This document shows, in pieces, positions 40,714 through 51,310 of a DNA stretch of 64,000 nt (position 1 is its first letter; each line of letters starts with the position of its first letter). This DNA comes from DASYLJ01 sp036009625 (GTDB lineage Bacteria; Desulfobacterota; Binatia; DP-6). A program made the translations under genes and the position numbers. The notes under the pieces are model-generated. The model saw only the letters and a program-made list of their open reading frames with translations. It was not told the DNA's origin and made no database searches. The DNA is taken from the NCBI GenBank assembly GCA_036009625.1, contig DASYLJ010000043.1, positions 10,749-74,748 on the forward strand, read 5' to 3'.

Positions 40714-41874
40714 TCAGCTGAACGACGCTGGAAACGCGCGATAGCCACGGAGCACGTTGTTCATCGCGACCACCGGCTCGCCGACCGTGACGGTGCGCAC
40801 GTGCGTCACCATGGCCCGCAGCAGCGACTGCATCTCGAGCTGCGCCAGGTAGCCGCCGGCGCAGCGATGGACACCGTAGCCGAAGCCGAGATGATCCTTC
40901 GCGTCGCGCCCGACATCGAACCGGTCGGGATCCTCGTAGCGTCGCTCGTCGCGATTGGCGGACGCGAACAGCACGACGACGCGGCTGCCGGCGGGGATGG
41001 TGGTGCCGCCGACGTCGTAGTCGGCGAGCGCGTAGCGTGAGAACGCGCGCACCGGCGCCTCGTAGCGCAGCACCTCATCGACGGTGCGCGGGATGAGCTC
41101 GGGATCGGCGCGGACGCGCTCCCACTCCGACGGATGACGCCCGAGCAGGTGGAGCAGGTGGCCGGCACCGAGGATCGTCGTGTCGAGGCTGGGAGCGATG
41201 TAGTCGATCAGCATGCCGGCGACGTCGTCCGGCTCGAGCCGACCCTCGTCGGCGGCGGTGAACAGCCGCGCTGCCCAGCTGTCCGGCCGCAGCCGCGCGC
41301 GCTCGACGCCGGCGGCGTAGCCGAGCATGTCGAAGACCGTCGGAATCGCCGCCTGGCCGCGCTCGTTCATGGGGCCGAGCGCATCGAAGATCGCCGACGC
41401 CCACGCCAGCATCCGCGCCTGCCCCTCGTCGGGCAGTCCGACCAGCCGCGCCACCACCTCGACCGGCAGGTGGCGGGCGAAGTCGGCCACGCCGTCGAAG
41501 GTGTCGCGCGCGAGCAGACGGCGCACCAGCGCGTCGGCGAGCGCGGTGATCTCGTCCTCGATCACCCGCAGCGCGCTCGGCATCATCGGTTTCATGAGGA
41601 CGCCGCGCAGCTGGCGATGGACGTCGCCGTCGGAGGTGAGCGTGACGCGACCCGCCGGGCCGTTCAGCATGTCGTTGACGGCGACGCCGTGGCTCGACAC
41701 CAGCACCTCGTCGGCACGGAGCGCGTCGCGCACGTCCTGGAAGCGGCCGATGGCCCAGGCGTCGTGCGCCGTGAGCCACACCGCCGGGCCGAGATCGCGG
41801 ATGGCGCGGTAGCGCGGATAGGGGTCGACGATCGCGGCGTCGTCGTAGAGGTCGCCGTCGAAGGCGGGCGTCAC
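40714..41874 (-). CDS. Cytochrome P450
   Basis: A 386-residue bacterial class I P450. The I-helix appears as GMLIDYIAPSLDTTI, the K-helix ExxR as EVLRYEAPVRAFSR, and the heme loop FGYGVHRCAGGYLAQLE with Cys ligand. GTG 41874 overlaps the CoA-transferase stop as GTGA. It needs a ferredoxin and reductase not present here. Between a CoA-transferase and a meta-cleavage set it may oxidise a side chain or ring of the substrate. Confidence 0.95.
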   Translation of the reverse strand: MTPAFDGDLYDDAAIVDPYPRYRAIRDLGPAVWLTAHDAWAIGRFQDVRDALRADEVLVSSHGVAVNDMLNGPAGRVTLTSDGDVHRQLRGVLMKPMMPSALRVIEDEITALADALVRRLLARDTFDGVADFARHLPVEVVARLVGLPDEGQARMLAWASAIFDALGPMNERGQAAIPTVFDMLGYAAGVERARLRPDSWAARLFTAADEGRLEPDDVAGMLIDYIAPSLDTTILGAGHLLHLLGRHPSEWERVRADPELIPRTVDEVLRYEAPVRAFSRYALADYDVGGTTIPAGSRVVVLFASANRDERRYEDPDRFDVGRDAKDHLGFGYGVHRCAGGYLAQLEMQSLLRAMVTHVRTVTVGEPVVAMNNVLRGYRAFPASFS

Positions 41875-43289
41875 CCGAACGTCATCTCCTGTACGTCGGA
41901 CGCCACCCGCAACGGCGCGTCCGTCGCCGAGCGCACGTCGTCGACGCTGAGGCCGGGCGCGATCTCACGCAGCAGGAAGCCGTCGGCGTCGACGTCGATC
42001 CAGGCGAGGTCGGTGACGATGGAACGCACGCAGCCGAGCGCCGTCGGCGGGTAGGTGAGCTTCTCGACCAGCTTCGAGCCGCCGTGGCGCTCGCGCTGGT
42101 AGCACATGGCAATGAGCCGCGCGCCGCCGGCGGCGAGGTCCATGGCGCCGCCGATGCCGCCGCCGGTCTGACCGGGGATCGACCAGTTGGCGAGGTCGCC
42201 GTTCGCGCCCACCTGGAACGCGCCGAGCACGACCGTCGTCACGCGGCCGGTGCGCGCCATCGCGAACGACGCGGTCGAGTCGAAGAACGCGGTACCGGGC
42301 ATCGCCGTCACCAGCTGGCCGCTGGCGTTGTAGAGGTCGATGTCCTCGGCGCCCTCGTCGGGGAAGGGGCCGTAGCCGAGGATGCCGTTCTCGGCGTGCA
42401 GCGTGACGTCGCGGCCGGCGAGATAGTTCGACACCATCGTCGGCAGGCCGATGCCGAGGTTCACGTACTCGCCGTCCTGCAGCAGCATCGCGACCTTCAT
42501 CGCCATCAGGTCTGCCGGCAGGCCCGCGGGACCACCGTCGCGCACGGGACGGCCGCCCATGTCGGTGACGCGTCCCACCATCGCCAGCATCTGGCGCAGC
42601 ACGCCGATGTCGATCGACAGCGTCGTCTTCACGATGCGGTCGACGAAGATGCCCGGGGTGACGACGGCTTCGGGATCGATGACGCCGACGTCGACGATCT
42701 CTTTCACCTCGGCGATGGTGGTGCGCGCGGCCATGGCGAACGCCGGGCCGAAGTTCCGCATGCCGCGACGGTAGGTGAGGTTGCCGAGCGCGTCGGCCTG
42801 GTACGCCTGCAGGAGGGCGAAGTCGGCGCGGATGGCACGCTCGAAGACGTGCGGCCGGCCGTCGAAGTCGCGCAGCTCCTTGCCCACCGCGGCCTGCGTG
42901 CCGACGCCCGTCGGCGTGTAGAAGCCGGCCAGGCCCGCGCCGCCGGCGCGGACGCGCTCGACCAGCGTCCCCTGCGGCACCATCTCGAGCGCGATCTTGC
43001 CCTCGCGCACCTGCTGCCCGATCGCCGTGTCGAAGGTGGGATTGGCGACGTAGGAGCAGACGAGCTTCGCGATCTGGCCCTTGTCGGCGAGGATGTTGAG
43101 CGACGTCGGGCCGCCCGCCGGCGTGTTGCAGATGACCGTCAGGTCGCGCACGCCGCGCTCGGCGAGCGCCAGCAGGCAGTCGGTCGGCCATGCCTGCGGC
43201 GGGCCGAAGCTGTGGACGAGGAGGGACGCGCCGTCGCCGACGTCGGCAACGGCGTCCATCGCGGAGGCGCAGACTCGCTTGGTGGCCAT
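41871..43289 (-). CDS. Fused 3-oxoacid (3-oxoadipate/acetate-type) CoA-transferase
   Basis: A 472-residue single-chain CoA-transferase with alpha part first (ASLLVHSFGPPQAWPTDCL, GGAGLAGFYTPTGVGT) and beta part from about residue 250 (LLQDGEYVNLGIGLPTMVSN, LHAENGILGYGP with catalytic Glu). Two-subunit homologues are normally separate genes; here they are one reading frame. ATG 43289 is chosen over an upstream in-frame ATG at 43328. First gene of the minus-strand catabolic run; it would activate or salvage an oxo-acid product. Confidence 0.93.
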   Translation of the reverse strand: MATKRVCASAMDAVADVGDGASLLVHSFGPPQAWPTDCLLALAERGVRDLTVICNTPAGGPTSLNILADKGQIAKLVCSYVANPTFDTAIGQQVREGKIALEMVPQGTLVERVRAGGAGLAGFYTPTGVGTQAAVGKELRDFDGRPHVFERAIRADFALLQAYQADALGNLTYRRGMRNFGPAFAMAARTTIAEVKEIVDVGVIDPEAVVTPGIFVDRIVKTTLSIDIGVLRQMLAMVGRVTDMGGRPVRDGGPAGLPADLMAMKVAMLLQDGEYVNLGIGLPTMVSNYLAGRDVTLHAENGILGYGPFPDEGAEDIDLYNASGQLVTAMPGTAFFDSTASFAMARTGRVTTVVLGAFQVGANGDLANWSIPGQTGGGIGGAMDLAAGGARLIAMCYQRERHGGSKLVEKLTYPPTALGCVRSIVTDLAWIDVDADGFLLREIAPGLSVDDVRSATDAPLRVASDVQEMTFG

Positions 43290-43408
43290 GCGGCGAGGGA
43301 CTTCCCACACACCGCGCGGGGCGTGCAAGGCGTCGGCGGTTTGTGCGGCGAGTCAGCGTGCTGACAGGGCGGCGGGGCAGGACGACCCACCCACGCACGC
43401 TGTGTCGT

Positions 43409-43423
43409 TGGCACGCCCCCTGC
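43409..43423 (+). promoter_or_regulatory. Sigma-54-type -24/-12 promoter before the Maf/CgeB-like gene
   Basis: TGGCAC-N5-CTGC: perfect -24, one mismatch in -12. The predicted start of transcription falls at about 43435, inside the GTG start codon at 43434, so the transcript would be leaderless. It heads the run of genes to 51171. Confidence 0.5.
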
Positions 43424-43433
43424 TCACCGGCTC

Positions 43434-45266
43434 GTGGACGTCCGTCCGACGAACGCCGGGGCTCGCGCGACCCTCGAGGCCAATCTGCGTGCGCTCCGTG
43501 CACGCGATCCGACGCTGGCTGCGCGTGTCGAGGCCGCGAGCTCGCTGCCCGAGACGCCGGTGGCGACGTCGAGCGGACAGCCGACGCTCACCGCCGACGG
43601 CGTCCTGCTGCACAACGCGCACGATCCGCGCCGCGAAGCGGCCCGGTGGGGCGAGGCGCAGCGCGAGCGGCTCGCCATGGCCGACGATCCGGTGGCCGTC
43701 GTCCTGGGCTTCGGCCTCGGCTACCACGTCGAAGCGCTCGGCGCGGTCTGGGACGGGCCGCTCGTCGTCGTCGAGCCCGATCTGGGCCTGCTGCGCACGG
43801 CACTCGAGACCCGCGAGCTGTGCGCCGTGCTGGCGCGCGTGACGCTGGTGCCCGGTCCGATCGACGCCGCCACCGTCGACGGCTGGGGCGCCGCCGTCCT
43901 GCTGCCGCACGCACCGTCGCTGCTGCGCGAGGGCGACGTGCTGCGCGGCCTGCGCGAGCGCATCGCGGGCCGTACCGTGCTGCGCGACCTGCGGCTCCGC
44001 GTCCTCGTGGTCTCGCCGCTGGCCGGCGGGTCGTATCCCATCACGGGCTACTGCGCGCGGGCACTCGCCGAGCTGGGGCACGACGTCACGGTGCTCGACC
44101 TGGCGCCGTTCGCCGGTGGCATGGACGCGATCGGCACGTTCACGCCGCGGGCGGGCGCACGTTGCGTGATCGAGACCGCCTTCGGGCGCTTCCTCGGCGC
44201 CGGCATCATCGCCGCGGTCGAAGCGGTGAAGCCGGACCTCGTGCTCGCGATGGCGCAGGCACCGCTCGATCCGGCCGTGCTCGACGAGATCGGCCGCCGT
44301 GGCGTGCTGCGCGCCTTCTGGTTCGTCGAGGACCATCGGCTGTTTCCGTACTGGCGCGAGGTCATCGGTGGCTACGACCACTTCTTCGGCATCCAGCAGG
44401 GCGCGTTCCTGACCGAGGCGCGACGGCTCGGCAACGGACGCGCGGCCTATCTGCCGCTCGCCGCCGATCCGGTGGTGCACCGGCCGCTGGCGTTGACGGC
44501 CGCCGAACGTGCCGAATACGCGGCCCCGGTGAGCTTCGTCGGTGCCGGCTACCGCAACCGACGGCTCGCATTCCGCGCGCTGCTCGACAGCGGGCTGCGC
44601 ATCTGGGGCACGGAATGGGGCGGGGCGGGCCCGGTGGAAGCCGCGCTGCAACGCAAGGGCGCCCGCATCTCGACCGCCGACAGCGTGCGCATCTTCAACG
44701 CCACCGAGGTCAACCTGAACCTGCACTCGTCCACGTGGGTCGACGGTGTCGATCCGGTCGGCGACTTCGTGAATCCGCGCACGTTCGAGCTCGCCGCTGC
44801 CGGCGCGTTCCAGCTCGTCGACGCGCGCGCGCTGCTGCCGCCGCTCTTCACGGCCGGCACCGAGCTGGCGACGTTCACGGACGCCGCCGAGCTGCGGCCG
44901 CTGCTGCGCCACTGGCTGGCGCATCCCGAGGAGCGCGTCGTCCTGGCGGCTGCGGCGCGCACGCGCTGCCTCGCCCAGCACACCTACCGTCATCGCATGG
45001 AGACGCTGCTCGAGATGGTGTGCGCCGCCGATGCCGAGCGCCTCGCCGCGCGCCCGCGCGGTGCCACCGTCGGCGACGCCGCGCGTGCCGAAGGCGGCAC
45101 GCCGCTCGGCGGCTTCCTGGCGACGTTGCCGCCGCAGACGCCGTTCACGCTCGACGGCGTGGTGCAGCGCCTGCTGCACCACGAAGGCGACCTCACCGAC
45201 CCCGAAGCGGTGATGCTCTTCCTGCACCAGTTCGACGAGCTGTACGTGAAGGAGGCGCGGCAGTGA
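43434..45266 (+). CDS. Glycosyltransferase, Maf/DUF115-like N-terminus plus CgeB-like domain
   Basis: A 610-residue protein. Residues about 55-150 (LLHNAHDPRREAARWGEAQR, VLGFGLGYHVEAL, VVEPDLGLLRTAL) resemble the N-terminal part of motility-associated Maf/DUF115 proteins. From about 180 a CgeB/DUF3880-type transferase follows (RVLVVSPLAGGSYPITGYCA, FWFVEDHRLFPYW, VSFVGAGYRNRRLAFRALLD, NVNLHSS-type end region FVNPRTFELAAAGAFQLVD). Maf-related proteins glycosylate flagellin, and the flagellar operon lies eight kb downstream, so flagellin glycosylation is likely. Confidence 0.78.
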   Translation: MDVRPTNAGARATLEANLRALRARDPTLAARVEAASSLPETPVATSSGQPTLTADGVLLHNAHDPRREAARWGEAQRERLAMADDPVAVVLGFGLGYHVEALGAVWDGPLVVVEPDLGLLRTALETRELCAVLARVTLVPGPIDAATVDGWGAAVLLPHAPSLLREGDVLRGLRERIAGRTVLRDLRLRVLVVSPLAGGSYPITGYCARALAELGHDVTVLDLAPFAGGMDAIGTFTPRAGARCVIETAFGRFLGAGIIAAVEAVKPDLVLAMAQAPLDPAVLDEIGRRGVLRAFWFVEDHRLFPYWREVIGGYDHFFGIQQGAFLTEARRLGNGRAAYLPLAADPVVHRPLALTAAERAEYAAPVSFVGAGYRNRRLAFRALLDSGLRIWGTEWGGAGPVEAALQRKGARISTADSVRIFNATEVNLNLHSSTWVDGVDPVGDFVNPRTFELAAAGAFQLVDARALLPPLFTAGTELATFTDAAELRPLLRHWLAHPEERVVLAAAARTRCLAQHTYRHRMETLLEMVCAADAERLAARPRGATVGDAARAEGGTPLGGFLATLPPQTPFTLDGVVQRLLHHEGDLTDPEAVMLFLHQFDELYVKEARQ

Positions 45267-46879
45267 AAGTGCTGGTCGTCAACCTGACGCGCTTCGGCGA
45301 CCTGCTGCAGACCGGCCCCACCATCGAGGGCCTGAAGGAGCAGCATCCCGGCTGCCACGTCACGGTGGTGGTCGAGCACAACTTCGCCGAGGTGGTGCGC
45401 GGCCTGCCGGGCGTCGACCGTATCCACGAGCTCGATCTCGACGCGCTCGGGCGGCTGCTGCTGGCCGACGATCTGCGCGCCGCCTACCACACCGTCGACG
45501 ACGCCGTGTCCGCGCTGCGGGCCGAGCGCTTCGACCTGGCGCTCAACTACTCGAGCTCGCGCATGAGCGCGGTGCTGCTGCGACTGATCGGCGTCCCCGA
45601 CACGCGCGGCTGGACGATGACCACCGACGGATTCCGTCTGATCAGCCACCCGTGGTCACGGCTGTTCTCGGCGAGCTGTCTCGTGCGCCGGCAGGCGCCG
45701 TTCAATCTCGTCGACTACTACAAGCGTGTCGCCGGCGTGACACGGGGTCCGCGACGCCTACGCTACGAGGTGCCTGCGGCGGCGCGAATCCGGATCGCGG
45801 AGCGGCTCGCCGCCGCCGGTGTGCAAACGGATACGCCGCTCGTCGGGCTCCAGCTCGGTGCCAGCAAGGCGGTGCGGCGCTGGCCCGCGGCGAGCTTCGT
45901 CGGCGTGGCGCGCGCGCTGCAGGTGCGGCTCGGCGCCCGCGTCGTGCTGTGCGGCGGCAACGGCGATCGCGCCGTCGCAGAAGAGATCACGGCCGCCGTC
46001 GGCGATCTGGCGATCGATCTGTGCGGCCGCACGTCCATCGGCGAGCTTGGCGCGCTGCTCGAGCGCACCGACGTGCTCGTCACCGGCGACACCGGGCCGA
46101 TGCACATGGCGGTCGCCGTTGGCACGCCGGTGGTGTCGCTGTTCTTCGGTCCGGCGCTGCCGTTCGACACCGGGCCGTACGGCGAGGATCACGTCTGCCT
46201 GCATGCCGACGTCGCGTGCGCCCCGTGCGATCATAACGTCACCTGCCTGCAGCCGTTCTGTCGCGAGACGCTGTCGCCCGAGGCGGTGGCGGACGCGGTG
46301 GTGGCACGGCGCGCCGGCGACTGGGCGGCGATCGATGCCGCCGCGGCACGGTGGTCGGGGTTCGGGTGGTATCGCACCGGCTTCGATGCCGAGGGGCTGT
46401 TCGAGGCGCGCCGTCTCGGCCCGCCGTCGGCGCAGACCGGCGAGACGCTGCGCCAGGTGTACCGCTCGCTGTGGAAGGCCGAGCTCGAGGGGACGACACC
46501 CGCGGTGTCGTGGCCGCCGCAGCCCGCCGCCGCCGCGGCAGCGCACGCGGTGCGGGCGGTCGCCGCCGATGCCTGCGCGCAGGCGGGACGCGTCGAGCAG
46601 CTGGCGCGCGACGCGACCGACGTCGAGGCGCTCGAAGCCGCCGCGCAGACGCTGGAGGCGCTCGACACCGAGCTGCTGCGGCTCGGGGCGATCCACGAGC
46701 CCGCCGCGCTGCTGACGCAGGTGCTGCGCTTCGACAAGGAGAACATCGTCGGCGACGACGTGCACGGCCTCGCCGTCGCCACGCGCGCGCTGCACGAGAC
46801 GCTGCTGGGACGGGCCGATCGGCTGGTCCAGCTGCTCGACGGACGGGGCGCAGGCCCGGAGGAGGACCGATGCAGGTGA
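45263..46879 (+). CDS. GT9 heptosyltransferase-like glycosyltransferase with helical tail
   Basis: A 538-residue protein starting at GTG overlapping the previous stop as GTGA. The first 350 residues are an ADP-heptose transferase-type GT9: LVVNLTRFGDLLQTGPTIEG, RWPAASFVGVARALQ, VLCGGNGDRAVAEEI, LVTGDTGPMHMAVAVGTPVV, FFGPALPFDTGPYG. A C-terminal Ala-rich helical region of about 180 residues is not part of the GT9 fold. A chromosomal neighbour of the Maf-like protein, it probably acts in the same glycan pathway. Confidence 0.85.
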   Translation: MKVLVVNLTRFGDLLQTGPTIEGLKEQHPGCHVTVVVEHNFAEVVRGLPGVDRIHELDLDALGRLLLADDLRAAYHTVDDAVSALRAERFDLALNYSSSRMSAVLLRLIGVPDTRGWTMTTDGFRLISHPWSRLFSASCLVRRQAPFNLVDYYKRVAGVTRGPRRLRYEVPAAARIRIAERLAAAGVQTDTPLVGLQLGASKAVRRWPAASFVGVARALQVRLGARVVLCGGNGDRAVAEEITAAVGDLAIDLCGRTSIGELGALLERTDVLVTGDTGPMHMAVAVGTPVVSLFFGPALPFDTGPYGEDHVCLHADVACAPCDHNVTCLQPFCRETLSPEAVADAVVARRAGDWAAIDAAAARWSGFGWYRTGFDAEGLFEARRLGPPSAQTGETLRQVYRSLWKAELEGTTPAVSWPPQPAAAAAAHAVRAVAADACAQAGRVEQLARDATDVEALEAAAQTLEALDTELLRLGAIHEPAALLTQVLRFDKENIVGDDVHGLAVATRALHETLLGRADRLVQLLDGRGAGPEEDRCR

Positions 46880-47415
46880 CGTTGGATACGACCGTGGTGG
46901 AGGTGCCGCGCCCGGCCAGTCTGGCCGAGTTGCTGGAGGGGATCGAGCCGCACGTCGATCCGCGTCGCACCATCACCGGCCTCGACGTGGACGGCTGCCC
47001 CGTGGACGCCACCGACGCCACCGCGCTGGGCGCATGGCGACTCGCCGGCGACGAGCGCGTCGTCGTGACGACGCAGACGCCGGACGACTTCGTGCGCGTG
47101 CAGCGTGAGCAGATCCCCGGCCACCTGGAACGCATCGCGGGCCAGCTGTCGGCCGCCGCCGGCAACCTCGACGCCGGCGACACGACGCAGGCGAACCGCC
47201 TCCTCGCCACTGGCACCCGCGACCTCGTGCTGGTGCTCGAGCTCGACCAGAGCCTGAGCGTGCTGTCGTCGACGGTGGCGACCTGCGCCGAGGTGGTGAC
47301 GGTGCTCGAACGCATCGGCACGCGTCTCACCGACGCCGAGAAGGCCGGGCGCTGGCCGGAGGTGGCGTCGCTGCTGCGCGACGAGCTGGTGCCGGCGATC
47401 CGCCGCACGCTGTAG
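46870..47415 (+). CDS. Hypothetical protein of the glycosylation/motility operon
   Basis: A 181-residue protein without signal peptide. The first 75 residues have a small beta-grasp-like pattern (QVTLDTTVVEVPRPASLAEL, TITGLDVDGCPVDATDATAL) and the rest is helical (IPGHLERIAGQLSAAAGNLD, VLELDQSLSVLSSTVATCAE). It overlaps the GT9 stop by 10 bases. I do not recognise the family. Position suggests a chaperone or adaptor linked to glycosylation or flagella. Confidence 0.7.
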   Translation: MQVTLDTTVVEVPRPASLAELLEGIEPHVDPRRTITGLDVDGCPVDATDATALGAWRLAGDERVVVTTQTPDDFVRVQREQIPGHLERIAGQLSAAAGNLDAGDTTQANRLLATGTRDLVLVLELDQSLSVLSSTVATCAEVVTVLERIGTRLTDAEKAGRWPEVASLLRDELVPAIRRTL

Positions 47416-47425
47416 ACGCCGCGCG

Positions 47426-48387
47426 ATGGCCCGTCTCGCCCTCGTCGTGCTGCTGCTCCTCGGGCTCTCCGGCTGTGCCGGTGAGCCGGCGCCCCCGCTG
47501 CGCATCGCGATCAGCCCGTGGCCCGGCTACGAGCTGCTCTACCTGGCGCAGGAGCAGGGCTTCTTCACCGACGCCGGGATGGACGTGCGTATCGTCGAGA
47601 TGGCGTCGCTCGGCGACGCGCGGCGCGCATTCGAGCGCCGCCAGGTCGACGGCATGGCGGTCACGCTCGTCGAGGTGCTCGAGGCGCGCGCGGCGACGTC
47701 GCGCGCACCGCAGGTCGTCCTGGTGACGGACTGGTCGGACGGGGCGGACGTCCTGGTGGCGCGGCCGCCGGTGACGACGCTCGCCGCGTTGCGCGGGCGA
47801 CGGATCGGCGTGCAGCCCGGCTCGCTCGGCACGCTGGTGCTGGCCCGCGCGCTGGAGACGGTGGGCCTCGGGCTCAGCGACGTGGTGCCGGTGTTCGTCG
47901 ACGAGACCCGCATGGCCGACGCGCTCGCGGCCGGCACGGTGCACGCCGTCGTCACCTATCCGCCGTTCTCGAGCGCGCTCGAAGGCCTCGACGGCGCCGT
48001 CACTCTGTTCGACAGCCGCTCGATGCCGCGCGAGATCGTCGACGTGGTCGCGATCGATGCGCCGGTGGTGGCCGCGCATCCCGGGCGCATCCGCGCGCTG
48101 GCCGAGGCCTTCGACCGCGCCGTGCGCTTCACGCGCGAGCATCCCGACGTGGCGCACGCCGTCATGGCGCAGCGTGAAGGCGTCCCGCCGAGCGAGTTCG
48201 CTGGACACCTGCGCGCCATCCGCTTCGCCGACCTCGCCGATCAGCCGGCGCTGCTCGCCGCCGGCGGCTCGATCGATCACACGCTGCGCGAGCTCGATGC
48301 GGTGCTGCGTCGGCTCGGACGGCTGTCCGGGGCGACCCGTCTCGACGACTGCCTGCCCGCGACGTCCCTGACGGTGGCGAGTCGGCA

Positions 48388-48391
<4 letters not shown>
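47426..48391 (+). CDS. NMT1/SsuA-like substrate-binding lipoprotein
   Basis: A 321-residue lipoprotein: signal peptide MARLALVVLLLLGLSGC with lipobox LSGC at Cys17, then an ABC-type periplasmic binding fold (LRIAISPWPGYELLYLAQEQ, GFFTDAGMDVRIVEM, LRGRRIGVQPGSLGTLVL) of the NMT1/TauA class. No permease or ATPase gene is adjacent. Its stop overlaps the start of the hybrid kinase as ATGA, so it is more likely a ligand sensor for that kinase than part of an importer. Confidence 0.88.
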
Positions 48392-51171
<2,780 letters not shown>

Positions 51172-51282
51172 AACCGGGGCACGGCGCCCCGGGCGTCAAC
51201 GGTCTGCCTCGCCGTGTCAGCCGATCCCGCCCGGGCAGACGTCCTGCGGCAGGAAACGCCGTGCGGGGCAGGGGTTGCCGGG

Positions 51283-51297
51283 TGGCACCTGCCTTGC
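51283..51297 (+). promoter_or_regulatory. Sigma-54 -24/-12 promoter of the flagellar operon
   Basis: TGGCAC-N5-TTGC followed by T is a perfect match to the sigma-54 consensus. It lies 13 bases before GTG 51311, and the predicted transcript start is near 51309. It heads an unbroken co-directional run to the window end that encodes its own kinase and NtrC-type activator. Confidence 0.75.
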
Positions 51298-51310
51298 TGA
51301 CCATCCCGCC

